Origin: an uncultured Alistipes sp.
Lineage (GTDB): Bacteria; Bacteroidota; Bacteroidia; Bacteroidales; Rikenellaceae
Assembly: GCA_900544265.1 (NCBI GenBank)
Contig: UQUQ01000007.1
Coordinates: 31,294 to 95,293 of the forward strand
Direction: 5' to 3'
Length of the DNA: 64,000 nt
The translations under genes and the position numbers were made by a program. Position 1 is the stretch's first letter; each line of letters opens with the position of its first letter. The notes beneath the pieces are model-generated. The model was not told the DNA's origin. It saw nothing but the letters and a program-made list of their open reading frames with translations, and did no database searches. Positions 9,066 to 18,802 of this stretch are shown in pieces.

Positions 9066-10283
9066 TTAGTCCGTTAGGATTTTCCCGATTTTTTGCATCT
9101 CCCGACTGATATTTGCCTCGGATATTTTGGCATAATGACGGGTCATGTTGGTGTTCGAATGGCCGAGGATCTTGGCGATTATATCAATTGGCATCCCGTA
9201 TTCGATTGCCAGGGTTGCGAACGTATGTCGGGCCAGGTGGACTGTCAGTTTTTTGTTGATCAGGCAAATATCGGCAATCTCCTTCAGATAGGCGTTCATC
9301 TTCTGATTGCTCGGAACGGGCAGCAGCTTTCCTTTGAGTCGTAACTCGGGATCCCGTTCGTATTTTTGCAGAATTCGAATCGGATGCGGCAGTAGCGGAA
9401 TCCGACTTACGACTGCGGTCTTCTCCCGTGGTTTGTGAATCCACAGGGTGCCGTTCTCGTCGGTCGTGATGTGCTCGGGCCGCAGGTGGTCAACATCCGT
9501 GAAGGCCAGTCCTGTCAGTGCACAGAAGCAGAAAACATCCCGAATCCGCTCCAGCCGTTCGTTGGGCATCGGGCGTTTCAGCAGCAGGTCCAGCTCCGCC
9601 TTTGTCAACGGGACTTTGACATTCGTCTTGTCGATCTTCATCTTGTAGAAGCGGAAGGGATTCTTCTCAATCCACTCGTTCCGGATGGCATAGAGGATGA
9701 AGTTCTTCAGGCAGCAGAGCAGATTGACCGCTCCGTTGTTCCTGCATTTGTGCCTCGTCTGCATATGGGTGTTCAGCCCGTCGATATACTCGTAGGAGAT
9801 CCTGTCCAGCGGCAGGTCCTCTTTTTGATATTGAACTTGGGTGTATTCGGTCATATAACGCAGCAGACGGTGGTATTTGTTGGCTGTGACCTGTGTGATG
9901 CGGCTACCGACCTCTTGCTGCCGTTTTTCGCAGTATTTCGAGAATTCGGCAAGGAAGAGTCGGGTGGTGCCGCCTGGATTCTCCAGCCGCTCCTTGATGG
10001 AGAAGCAGTCTGGTATCCTGCTCTCCCGAATCAGAGCGTCGTAGGCCGCCAGGATATTGGCCCGATAGCTGTCCACGATGCCGTTGATTTGCAGGGCCAC
10101 CTTGTCCCGATGCATGGAGCGTTCCAGGCGTTGGTTCCAGCGCTCGGGCTCAATTTGGCAGCGGGTATAGATTTCGGTTGAGAGACCGGAGGTGGTGATT
10201 CGGGCATAGATGGGGGCTTTGCCCTTTTTGGAGATTCTGGACTTCTTGCAGAAGAAGACCACGGAGAAGGTTGTTCGACGCAT
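9066..10283 (-). CDS. Tyrosine recombinase/integrase of a Bacteroidota mobile element
   Basis: 405 aa site-specific recombinase that should integrate and excise the small element beside tRNA-His. It has an N-terminal arm-binding domain (about 1-90), a SAM-like core-binding domain (about 100-210) and a catalytic domain. The HxxR pair is H349/R352 (HLARHTFA), then H375 (LGHS) and the nucleophile Y384 (RHYAK). The motif that normally supplies the first catalytic Arg (TGLR in XerD) reads TGLAFTDVDHL, so that Arg is replaced by Ala, as in the IntDOT group that also lacks it. The protein is full length and may be active. Its 3' end faces the rest of the element and its 5' end faces tRNA-His. Confidence 0.9.
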   Translation of the reverse strand: MRRTTFSVVFFCKKSRISKKGKAPIYARITTSGLSTEIYTRCQIEPERWNQRLERSMHRDKVALQINGIVDSYRANILAAYDALIRESRIPDCFSIKERLENPGGTTRLFLAEFSKYCEKRQQEVGSRITQVTANKYHRLLRYMTEYTQVQYQKEDLPLDRISYEYIDGLNTHMQTRHKCRNNGAVNLLCCLKNFILYAIRNEWIEKNPFRFYKMKIDKTNVKVPLTKAELDLLLKRPMPNERLERIRDVFCFCALTGLAFTDVDHLRPEHITTDENGTLWIHKPREKTAVVSRIPLLPHPIRILQKYERDPELRLKGKLLPVPSNQKMNAYLKEIADICLINKKLTVHLARHTFATLAIEYGMPIDIIAKILGHSNTNMTRHYAKISEANISREMQKIGKILTD

Positions 10284-10309
10284 GGCTGCATGTTTTTTAA
10301 GGGGTTAAA

Positions 10310-10416
10310 CAAACGTTTGCAGCATGGGAAATATTGCGACGCAAATCGGTGTAAGACAATGCATTGTACGTAAATCGTGACCTATTTTCGACCTGAGGCA
10401 AAACAGGTCACGATTT
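10310..10416. promoter_or_regulatory. Inverted-repeat cluster upstream of integrase
   Basis: Three symmetries lie in the leader of the integrase: CAAACGTTTG (10310-10319), ACAATGCATTGT (10356-10367), and a perfect 12-bp pair AAATCGTGACCT (10372-10383) / AGGTCACGATTT (10405-10416) with a 21-base spacer. They could be recombinase arm sites or operators controlling integrase expression. None shows the short spacer typical of a core crossover site. Confidence 0.45.
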
Positions 10417-10467
10417 GGTCTCGAACTTGTTGCCTGAGAATGCATTTTCAGAAACCGGATAAAAATG

Positions 10468-10504
10468 AAAAAGCCTTACATATCATTGATACATAAGGCT
10501 TTTT
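10468..10504 (-). terminator. Terminator downstream of tRNA-His
   Basis: 11-bp stem AAAAAGCCTTA (10468-10478) / TAAGGCTTTTT (10494-10504) with U-runs in either direction. It lies 3' of tRNA-His on the minus strand. Confidence 0.75.
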
Positions 10505-10536
10505 TGCTTGTTTTGGCGCTTCCCTTTCCTGCGCCC

Positions 10537-10614
<78 letters not shown>

Positions 10615-10641
10615 ATATAGATACTGTGCCGTATCGGGATG

Positions 10642-10673
10642 CAAATGTAATACGTTTTTTCGGTCTGTCCAAG
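10642..10673 (-). promoter_or_regulatory. Promoter of tRNA-His
   Basis: Minus-strand TACATTTG (10642-10649) is a match to the -7 consensus TAnnTTTG. CTTG at 10670-10673 lies 20 bases upstream, a near match to the -33 TTTG. Confidence 0.6.
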
Positions 10674-10710
10674 AAAAACGGCCGAAAAATTTTATCGCCG
10701 CCGCGCCGCG

Positions 10711-10782
10711 TGACAAAATGTCAGCCAGCTCTGTTGCTTTGTCATCCTTTTTCTGCCAAAATCGGGTTGGCACACCTCTTGT
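10711..10782 (+). promoter_or_regulatory. groES upstream region: inverted repeat and sigma-54-like element
   Basis: TGACA-AAA-TGTCA (10711-10723) is a short inverted repeat. Further down, TTGGCAC (10767-10773) followed by TTG (10779-10781) keeps the GG-N10-G spacing of a -24/-12 sigma-54 promoter, but the -12 dinucleotide is GT, not GC. No CIRCE element is visible. The assignment is tentative. Confidence 0.35.
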
Positions 10783-10843
10783 TGGAAAGGGGAGTGCGAA
10801 CACGAAAAACGCAAACACAATAACTAATAAAAAAATAAGCACT

Positions 10844-11113
10844 ATGAACGTAAAACCATTATCGGACCGCGTGCTGATTCTTCCGAATCCCGCGGAGGAG
10901 AAGACTGCCGGCGGACTGATTATCCCCGACACGGCAAAGGAGAAACCCCTCGCAGGCAAGGTCGTGGCCGTCGGCCCCGGCACCTCGGAGGTGAAGATGG
11001 AGGTCAAGGTCGGTGACCAGGTGCTCTACGGCAAGTATGCCGGTCAGGAGATCCAGATCGACGGTACGGACTACCTCATCATGAAACAGAACGATATTTT
11101 GGCAATCATCTAA
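10844..11113 (+). CDS. groES: Co-chaperonin GroES
   Basis: 89 aa, the lid of the GroEL chamber. I chose ATG 10844 ([13 protein letters not shown]) because it matches the family N-terminus; an upstream in-frame ATG adds 42 implausible residues. The mobile-loop region ([18 protein letters not shown]) and the roof segment ([14 protein letters not shown]) are present. The length is typical. groEL follows after 15 bases, so the two are one operon. Confidence 0.98.
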   Translation: MNVKPLSDRVLILPNPAEEKTAGGLIIPDTAKEKPLAGKVVAVGPGTSEVKMEVKVGDQVLYGKYAGQEIQIDGTDYLIMKQNDILAII

Positions 11114-12760
<1,647 letters not shown>

Positions 12761-12788
12761 CAGCCGTCCGGCCCCGGGCCGACAAACG

Positions 12789-12827
12789 AACGGGACGACC
12801 TTGAAAAGGGTTCGTCCCGTTTTTTTT
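12789..12827 (+). terminator. groESL terminator
   Basis: Stem AACGGGACGA (12789-12798) / TCGTCCCGTT (12812-12821) followed by an unbroken T-run to 12827, directly after groEL. Confidence 0.9.
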
Positions 12828-13071
12828 GTGCCCGTACCGGTGCCCCGATGCCCGGGTGTCCGGGTCTGCCGTCGGATCTGCCGTGCGGTTCGTGCCCGTA
12901 CCCGGGAGCAACCGGATTCGTGTCGGGGATTTGTGCCGGTGTGCGGGTGGCTGTGCGGCGGGTCGGGGGGCGTCCGATTTTTTGTCCGGCCGGGACCGGC
13001 GGTCGGGATAAATGCGTATCTTTGCCGCCGCTGATCTCCGTGCGACGGGCCCCGCTGCGGGCCGTACAAAA
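12828..13071. other. GC-rich intergenic spacer after groESL
   Basis: No gene seen. It holds several GC-rich near-palindromes and one isolated plus-strand TATCTTTG (13017-13024) resembling a -7 box, without a TTTG at the right distance. A short transcript from there would run into the hairpin at 13072-13106. Confidence 0.4.
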
Positions 13072-13106
13072 GAAAGCCGGGTGCCGCGAAACGGCACCCG
13101 GCTTTC
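13072..13106 (-). terminator. Terminator of anti-sigma gene
   Basis: Perfect 15-bp stem GAAAGCCGGGTGCCG / CGGCACCCGGCTTTC with a 5-base loop. It follows the stop of the minus-strand anti-sigma gene, with a short interrupted T-run on that strand. Confidence 0.75.
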
Positions 13107-13124
13107 CTTTGTGCAGCCCACCGG

Positions 13125-14498
13125 TTACAGGCCTCCGTCGACGAGCCAGCGCTGCTCGGGATTGTCGTTGCGCAGGGCCAGCCGGATCTTCTCCGTGCTG
13201 CCGTCGGCCATCCGCAGCGTGCAGGGGATGAAGACCCCGGCGTATTTGCCCGAGCGGAAGGGCTTTCCGAGCTCCGTGACCCGGGCGCCGGCATAGCGCT
13301 TCTTGAGCAGCTCGCGGGCTCCGGCTCCGTAGGAGTAGAGCGCCTCGTCGAGGATCGCCTCGTCCCACGTGGCGAAGGCTTCGAGGATCATCCGTCCGGC
13401 CTGCACGGCGTCGATGCCCGCAAGACGCCCGGCCTGCATCGGGCGGGTGTAGTCCGTCCAGGTGATGCCTTCGGGCAGGCGGGTGAGCGAGGCGGTGTCG
13501 AGCGGCACGTCGTATTCGATGCGGTCGATTTCGAGCAGGGTCTGCTTGCGCCCCCCGGCAAGGAAGGTTACGCGGGCACCCGTGAGCCGTCCGCTGGCGG
13601 CGTCGAAGCGGTATTCGCGGCGCGTGTCGCTCTCGAGGATCGAGCTGTTGCGCAGGTAGTCGCTCTCGCTGAAATCTCCCTGTGCCGGGCTGGTGACCGT
13701 CAGGTGGAGCGTCTCCCCCTCGTAGCGCAGGTCGTAGCGGGAGCCGTCGTGCGAGCGGGTGAGCTGCTGTTCGAGCAGCAGCAGCTGGCTCGGGTCGATC
13801 AGCAGCTTCAGCATGCCCGGGGCACCGGACGAGCAGGGGAGGATCATGCCGTCACCCGTCGTGTCGAGCCATTGATAGATGTGCCGGCCGTCGCAGAGCA
13901 CCTTGCGGCCCGGTTTTTCGATCCGCCAGAGGAGCTGCGGCGTGTAGACGGCCTCCAGCGTGTGGGGTACGAACTCGTCGAGCGGGTTGGTGTAGTCGAA
14001 CTGCTCGCTTGCGGTGGTGCGGATGCGCAGCTCGATGCGGATGCTCCGCACCCCCTCCATCGAGGTGACGGCCTGCATGAAGCTGTTGCGGGCGGCCCGG
14101 GCCGGGGTGTTGAGCCCGACGGTGAGGGCAAGGGCGATGACGGCCGCGGCCGAGAGGGCGCCCGAGAGGATGCCGATCCAGCGGCGGCGGGCGGCGCGGC
14201 GCGGGGCGGCGGGTGCGTCCGGTGCGGTTTGCAGTGTCGGGGCGGCGGATTGTGCGGCAGCCTGGCGGCGGAGCGTGTCCATCAGGCGGTTTTCGAGCCC
14301 CTCGGGTACGGGGATGTCGTGCTGCGGGGTGACGGCCTCCAGCGCCCGGCGTGCGGAGCGGAGCGCCTCGGCGCATGCGGAGCATTCGGCGGCGTGTGCC
14401 TCCATCCGGCGGCGCATAGCGGCGGGTAGTTCACCGGCGAGCAGCTCGTCCAGCTGTTCGAGGAAGGGGCGGCAGTCCATATTCTTTTCGGTCTTCAT
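13125..14498 (-). CDS. Zinc-finger anti-sigma factor with periplasmic sensor-like domain
   Basis: 457 aa inner-membrane protein expected to hold the adjacent ECF sigma factor inactive. The N-terminal cytoplasmic domain carries the zf-HC2 pattern HAAECSACAEAL (HxxxCxxC). There is one membrane segment near residues 110-130 (ILSGALSAAAVIALALTVGL). The long C-terminal part lies outside the membrane and has a LolA/RseB-like flavour (FMQAVTSMEGVRSIRIELR, LLWRIEKPGRKVLCDGRHIY), so it may bind a lipid or envelope signal. It follows the sigma gene by 21 bases on the same strand. ATG 14498 is used; MDCRPFLEQL at 14480 is an alternative. The sensory ligand is unknown. Confidence 0.8.
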   Translation of the reverse strand: MKTEKNMDCRPFLEQLDELLAGELPAAMRRRMEAHAAECSACAEALRSARRALEAVTPQHDIPVPEGLENRLMDTLRRQAAAQSAAPTLQTAPDAPAAPRRAARRRWIGILSGALSAAAVIALALTVGLNTPARAARNSFMQAVTSMEGVRSIRIELRIRTTASEQFDYTNPLDEFVPHTLEAVYTPQLLWRIEKPGRKVLCDGRHIYQWLDTTGDGMILPCSSGAPGMLKLLIDPSQLLLLEQQLTRSHDGSRYDLRYEGETLHLTVTSPAQGDFSESDYLRNSSILESDTRREYRFDAASGRLTGARVTFLAGGRKQTLLEIDRIEYDVPLDTASLTRLPEGITWTDYTRPMQAGRLAGIDAVQAGRMILEAFATWDEAILDEALYSYGAGARELLKKRYAGARVTELGKPFRSGKYAGVFIPCTLRMADGSTEKIRLALRNDNPEQRWLVDGGL

Positions 14499-14519
14499 GG
14501 TGTTCGGTTTTTGCAGGTT

Positions 14520-14993
14520 TTACATCAGTTTCTTCAGCCGTTCGATGCCGTAGTGGAACCGTGACTTGACGGTCGACGCGGGCAGTTGGAGCGTCTGGGC
14601 AATCTCGGTGAAGCGCAGCGAGGCGAAGGTGTGCAGGCGGATGACCTCGGCCTGCTCTTTCGGCAGGCGGTCGAGCAGTGCGGCGATCCGTTCGGCCTCC
14701 TCGCGCAGCGGGGCTTCTCCGTCGTCGGCCGGGAGCTGCGGCCCGAGCGGTTCAAAGACCGCTTGCCGGCGTTTCCGGTCGCAGCAGGCGTTGGCCACGC
14801 AGCGGTAGAGGTAGGCGCGGAGGTGGGTGATCTCGCCCGGGGCGGTCAGCAGCCGCAGAAAGGCCTCCTGCACGATGTCCTCGGCATCGCTTCGTGACCC
14901 GGTCCGCAGCGCCGCGAAGCGGTACAGCTCGGCGTGGTAGTCCGCGACGGCCTGGACGATCCGGTCAGGCAGGGGTGTGTTCGGGTGTTCCAT
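14520..14993 (-). CDS. ECF (sigma-70 family) RNA polymerase sigma factor
   Basis: 157 aa alternative sigma factor. Region 2 is at about residues 20-85 (LRTGSRSDAEDIVQEAFLRL) and region 4 at about 105-157 (LPKEQAEVIRLHTFASLRFT, then LPASTVKSRFHYGIERLKKL). It has no extra domains. It is the first gene of a two-gene operon with the zinc-finger anti-sigma, the usual order, and such pairs are commonly autoregulated. Target genes cannot be told from the window. Confidence 0.93.
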   Translation of the reverse strand: MEHPNTPLPDRIVQAVADYHAELYRFAALRTGSRSDAEDIVQEAFLRLLTAPGEITHLRAYLYRCVANACCDRKRRQAVFEPLGPQLPADDGEAPLREEAERIAALLDRLPKEQAEVIRLHTFASLRFTEIAQTLQLPASTVKSRFHYGIERLKKLM

Positions 14994-15081
14994 GTTGCAT
15001 GTTTCTCTTTTTAGCGGTTTGTTTCTGGAAGCGCTTCCGATTATATGACGCGGCCGGGGCTGAAAAGACGTAAGTCCGATG

Positions 15082-15112
15082 CAAAAAAAAACGGGCCGCG
15101 CGTGCGGTCCGT
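15082..15112 (-). terminator. Terminator of nucleotidyltransferase-like gene
   Basis: Imperfect stem ACGGGCCGC (15091-15099) / GCGGTCCGT (15104-15112) with one wobble pair, followed on the minus strand by a run of nine T (15082-15090). The stem overlaps the stop codon. Confidence 0.8.
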
Positions 15113-15717
15113 CAGGGCATCCAGGTGACGATCCCCTCGGCGGGGTGTGCGGCGAGCCATGCCGCGAACTCCTCCCGCGTGCGCACGCCGTCGCGCAGCA
15201 CCGCCTCGTAGTAGCGGATGCCGGGAATCTTCTCCGCGGGCGGCGTCTCGTATTTGAGACGCAGGATCGTGAGGCGCGTCTCGTCGGTCAGCACGGCGGC
15301 GATGCGGTCGGCCACGTGCTCGAAGTAGCCGTCCCACGGCGACCCCGTCTCCATGTGGATCATGTCGATCTGCCACGCCGCCCCCTCGTCGTCGACATAC
15401 TGCGCATGCCATTCGAGGCAGCGGTCCCCGGCGTCGAGCAGATTGGCGAACTCCACGCGGCGGATGTGCCGGTCCTCGGCCAGGCGGGCCATGGCGGCGA
15501 AGCTGTCGGCCGTGCGCAGCGGCGCGGAGTAGATGTGGAAGTCGATGTCGCGGTGCGTCATCAGCAGCCCCGTGCGGAGCGACCCCACCAGACGGGGTTC
15601 GGCGCCGACCGAGCGCCAGATCGCCTCGAGTCCGGTCGTGCGGATGATCTCGCGGGCGCGCCGCTGGTTCGCGGCAGCCGTTTCAAGCAGGTTTTCCATG
15701 GCGGGTTTTGTTGGCAT
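15112..15717 (-). CDS. Nucleotidyltransferase-fold protein of unknown substrate
   Basis: 201 aa (or 195 from the second ATG). The motif GSLRTGLLMTHRDIDFHIYS contains the GS of a pol-beta nucleotidyltransferase helix (G45-S46) and the metal-binding DxD (D57, D59). The rest (WQIDMIHMETGSPWDGYFEH, RLTILRLKYETP) has no further recognised domain. No HEPN partner is adjacent, so an MNT/HEPN toxin-antitoxin pair is not supported. It stands alone between the sigma/anti-sigma pair and recN, with its own terminator. The substrate could be a nucleotide, an RNA or an antibiotic; I cannot tell. Confidence 0.6.
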   Translation of the reverse strand: MPTKPAMENLLETAAANQRRAREIIRTTGLEAIWRSVGAEPRLVGSLRTGLLMTHRDIDFHIYSAPLRTADSFAAMARLAEDRHIRRVEFANLLDAGDRCLEWHAQYVDDEGAAWQIDMIHMETGSPWDGYFEHVADRIAAVLTDETRLTILRLKYETPPAEKIPGIRYYEAVLRDGVRTREEFAAWLAAHPAEGIVTWMP

Positions 15718-15720
15718 TTG

Positions 15721-15749
15721 AAAAAGGCCCGATCGCTGCCGGTCGGGCC
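15721..15749 (-). terminator. Terminator of the bamD-recN operon
   Basis: Stem GGCCCGA (15726-15732) / TCGGGCC (15743-15749) followed on the minus strand by five T (15721-15725). It is about 115 bases past the recN stop. Confidence 0.7.
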
Positions 15750-15834
15750 CGTTGTGGGTGAATGGTTGGTCGGGATTCTCCGGTCTGAAGACACCGGTGG
15801 CGGCAAGGAGCCTTGTCGCATCGTGCCGGCCCCC

Positions 15835-15869
15835 ACCTTTTACCTTTTACTTTTCACCTTTCACCTTAA
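15835..15869. repeat. Tandem 7-bp polypyrimidine repeat at the recN 3' end
   Basis: Five head-to-tail units: ACCTTTT, ACCTTTT, ACTTTTC, ACCTTTC, ACCTTAA. The last unit includes the recN stop codon (complement of TTA at 15866-15868), so the array starts exactly at the gene end. Confidence 0.8.
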
Positions 15870-17572
15870 AAAAGTTTTCCGGACGTCTCGTCGGGGGTAT
15901 TCTGTGCGCTCCGTTTCGAGGGCCTGGCGGCGCGGCCCAGCAGGATGCGGGCCTGCGTGCGGGCCGCATCGGTGATCTCCGAGCCGGAGAGCATCTTGGC
16001 GATTTCGGTCTCGCGCTCGTCATCCGTCAGGCGGGTGATCGAGGTGCGGCCGTCGCGCTTGTAGACGACGAAGTGCGACGAGCCCTTCGAGGCGACCTGC
16101 GGCAGGTGGGTGATGTCGACGACCTGCATCTTCGCGGCGAGGGCGGCGATGATCTCGCCCATGGCGTCGGCGATGCGGCCCGAGACGCCCGTGTCGATCT
16201 CGTCGAAGATCACCGTCGGCAGCTGCATGCGCTCCGCGAGCAGCGCCTTGAGCGCCAGCATCACGCGCGAGAGCTCGCCGCCCGAGGCGATGTGCTCGAC
16301 GGGCTGCGGCGTCATGCGCGCATTGGCCGTGAAGAGGAACTGCACGCCGTCGCGGCCCGAGCGTCCGAGCTGCGGCTGCGGCGTGAGCTCCACGCGGAAA
16401 ACGGTCTCGGCCATGCCCAGCCGGGCAAGTGTGGCGAGGATCTGCTCCGCAAAGAGCGGTGCAGCCTTCGCGCGGGCCTCGTGCAGGCGGTCGGCCAGTG
16501 CGCCGGCTTCGGCCTCCGCGGCAGCGAGGGCCGCTTCGGCCTCGGTGATGCGCTCGTCGCCGTGGACGATGGCCGCCAGCTGTGCGGCGCAGCGGTCGCG
16601 TGCCGCGAGCAGCCCGGCTTCGTCGGCAGCGTGGTATTTCTGCTGGAGCGAGAGCAGCAGGTCGAGGCGGGCGGAGAGCTTTGCCAGCCGCTCGGGGTCG
16701 GCCTCGAGCCGCTCCGAGGCGGCCGTTACGCCGCCGTTGATATCCTTGAGCTCCTCGATCACCGCGTGCAGCCGGTCGGCATACTCCCCGGCGGCGGGGT
16801 AGTGGGCGCGCAGGTGGCCGAGGGCGTTTTCGCTCTGCTTGAGCTGCGCGAGGATGCCCGTCTCGTCGGCATCGAAGGCGTTGCGCAGCGTGGTGAAGGC
16901 CTCGCCGATGCTCTCGGCGTTCTCGAGCACGGCGAGCTCCTGTTCTGTCTCGGCCTGCTCGCCTTCGCGCAGCGCCGCGGCCGTCAGTTCGTCGTTTTGA
17001 AAGCGCAGCCACTCCTCGTCGCGGCGTCCCGCCTCGGCCGCCTCGCGCAGCGCCGCAAGCTCGCGCCGCAGCGTCGTCAGGCGGGCGTACTGCGCGGTGT
17101 ACTGCTCGAGTAGCGGCCCGTTGCCGGCCAGCGTGTCGAGCGCCTGCGTGCGGAACTCCTCGGAGGAGAGGATCAGGTTCTGGTGCTGCGAGTGGATGTC
17201 GATCAGGCGGCTGCCCAGCTCGCGCAGCTCGGCGAGCGATACGGGCACGTCGTTGATGAACGAGCGGCTCTTGCCCGCCGGGGTGATGATGCGCGTGAGG
17301 GTCGTCTCCGCGGCGTAGTCGAGGTCGTGTTCGGCGAAGAAGGGCTCCATGCCGCGCCCCGCGAGGTCGAAGGTCCCCTCGACCGTGCAGTTGCGGGCCG
17401 CATCCTTGCGGGCCGAGCCGTCGTTCTTGGCCCCGAGCAGCAGCGAGAGCGCCCCCAGCAGGATCGACTTGCCGGCGCCCGTCTCGCCCGTGATGATGTT
17501 CAGGTGCGGATCGAGCTCCAGCGTTAGGGAGTCGATCAGCGCATAGTTCTCGACCGACAGACGGCGTAACAT
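15866..17572 (-). CDS. recN: DNA repair protein RecN
   Basis: 568 aa SMC-like ATPase for double-strand break repair. I chose ATG 17572 (MLRRLSVENYALIDSLTLEL), which matches the family N-terminus; a longer frame to 17953 is open only because of GC bias and overlaps coaBC. Walker A is GETGAGKS (29-36), the long central coiled-coil arms (about 160-370) are rich in A, E, L and R, and Walker B lies in TVIFDEIDTGVSG. The length is typical. It starts 5 bases after coaBC ends and is probably the last gene of the bamD operon. Confidence 0.96.
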   Translation of the reverse strand: MLRRLSVENYALIDSLTLELDPHLNIITGETGAGKSILLGALSLLLGAKNDGSARKDAARNCTVEGTFDLAGRGMEPFFAEHDLDYAAETTLTRIITPAGKSRSFINDVPVSLAELRELGSRLIDIHSQHQNLILSSEEFRTQALDTLAGNGPLLEQYTAQYARLTTLRRELAALREAAEAGRRDEEWLRFQNDELTAAALREGEQAETEQELAVLENAESIGEAFTTLRNAFDADETGILAQLKQSENALGHLRAHYPAAGEYADRLHAVIEELKDINGGVTAASERLEADPERLAKLSARLDLLLSLQQKYHAADEAGLLAARDRCAAQLAAIVHGDERITEAEAALAAAEAEAGALADRLHEARAKAAPLFAEQILATLARLGMAETVFRVELTPQPQLGRSGRDGVQFLFTANARMTPQPVEHIASGGELSRVMLALKALLAERMQLPTVIFDEIDTGVSGRIADAMGEIIAALAAKMQVVDITHLPQVASKGSSHFVVYKRDGRTSITRLTDDERETEIAKMLSGSEITDAARTQARILLGRAARPSKRSAQNTPDETSGKLF

Positions 17573-17577
17573 GACCT

Positions 17578-18789
17578 TTATTTTAAGAGTGATTCGATCT
17601 TGTCCGCAATGCGTGCCGCGACGTCGCGCTTGGACATCAGCGGCAGGGGCTCGCGCCCCGCGGCATTGATGAAGGTGACCTTGTTGGTGTCGCCGCGGAA
17701 ACCGGCCCCGGCATCGCGCAGCGAGTTGAGGACGATGAAGTCGAAGTGCTTTTTCGCGAGCTTCGCCTCGGCGTGCGCCTCCTCGTCGTGGGTCTCCAGC
17801 GCGAAGCCCACCAGCAGGCGGCCCCGCTTGTCGGCACCCAGTTCGGCGGCGATGTCGCGCGTGCGGCGCAGCGTGATCGTCATCTCGCCGTCGCCCTTCG
17901 TGATTTTGCGGTCGGCAACCGCCACGGGCGTGTAGTCGGCCACGGCGGCGCACATCACCGCGCCGTCCGCCTCGCGGAAGGCTTCGACCGCAGCCGTGTA
18001 CATCTCCTCGGCCGAGAGCACGTCCACGCGCCGCACCCCCGCGGGGGTGTCGAGGGCCGTGCGGCCGCTTACGAGCACCACGTCGGCGCCGCGCCGCGCC
18101 AGCTCGCCCGCAATGGCGTAGCCCATCTTGCCCGACGAGTGGTTCGAGATGAAGCGCACGGGGTCGATCGGCTCGATCGTGGCCCCCGCGGTCACGACGA
18201 AGCGCCTACCGGCGAGACTCTTTTTTTTTTCGGTGAGCAGACGGCCGACGAAGGCGGCGATTTCGTCCGGTTCGGCCATGCGTCCCTTGCCCCGCAGACC
18301 GCTCGCCAGCTCGCCTTCGGCGGGCTCGACGATCCGCACGCCGCGCCCGGCAAGGCGTGCGAGGTTCTCCTGCGTGGCCGCATGGGCATACATGTCCAGG
18401 TCCATGGCCGGGGCCACGACGACCGGACAGCGTGCCGACAGGTAGGTGGTCAGCAGCAGGTTGTCGGCGATGCCTGCCGCCATCTTGGCCAGCGTGTTGG
18501 CCGTGGCCGGTGCGATCAGGTAGCAGTCGGCCCACTCGCCGAGCGAGACGTGGGAGTTCCACGCGCCGTTCTCCGGGTCGAAGAACTCCACGAGAATCGG
18601 GTTCTTCGCGAGCGTGGCCATCGTCAGCGGCGTGATGAACTGCTTGGCCAGCGGCGTCATCACCACGCGCACGTCGGCCCCGGCCGTCTTCAGCAGGCGG
18701 CACAGCAGGGCGGACTTGTAGGCGGCGATGCTGCCCGTGATGCCCAGCAGGATGTGGCGCCCTTCGAGCGGGCGCACCGGGGAATCCAT
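17578..18789 (-). CDS. coaBC: Bifunctional phosphopantothenoylcysteine decarboxylase/synthetase CoaBC
   Basis: 403 aa, two consecutive steps of coenzyme A synthesis. The N-terminal flavoprotein CoaC domain (about 1-185) has GITGSIAAYKSALL, the active-site His in NSHVSLGEW and the PAMD motif in APAMDLDMY. The C-terminal CoaB domain (about 195-403) starts at VVTAGATIEPIDPVRFISN. Both halves are complete. It is the third gene of the bamD-rpoZ-coaBC-recN cluster, an order common in Bacteroidota, with a 13-base gap to the omega-like gene. Confidence 0.97.
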   Translation of the reverse strand: MDSPVRPLEGRHILLGITGSIAAYKSALLCRLLKTAGADVRVVMTPLAKQFITPLTMATLAKNPILVEFFDPENGAWNSHVSLGEWADCYLIAPATANTLAKMAAGIADNLLLTTYLSARCPVVVAPAMDLDMYAHAATQENLARLAGRGVRIVEPAEGELASGLRGKGRMAEPDEIAAFVGRLLTEKKKSLAGRRFVVTAGATIEPIDPVRFISNHSSGKMGYAIAGELARRGADVVLVSGRTALDTPAGVRRVDVLSAEEMYTAAVEAFREADGAVMCAAVADYTPVAVADRKITKGDGEMTITLRRTRDIAAELGADKRGRLLVGFALETHDEEAHAEAKLAKKHFDFIVLNSLRDAGAGFRGDTNKVTFINAAGREPLPLMSKRDVAARIADKIESLLK

Positions 18790-18802
18790 CGTCGGTCGGG
18801 GA

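Noticed and set aside
7600..10536. Clear att direct repeats bounding the integrase element
   Set aside because: I searched by eye for a second copy of the tRNA-His 3' end left of the integrase and found none, so boundaries are not annotated.
15112..15717. MNT/HEPN toxin-antitoxin system
   Set aside because: The nucleotidyltransferase-like protein has no adjacent HEPN partner.
17573..17953. Upstream extension of recN
   Set aside because: Would overlap coaBC in another frame; MLRRLSVENYALI is the family N-terminus.
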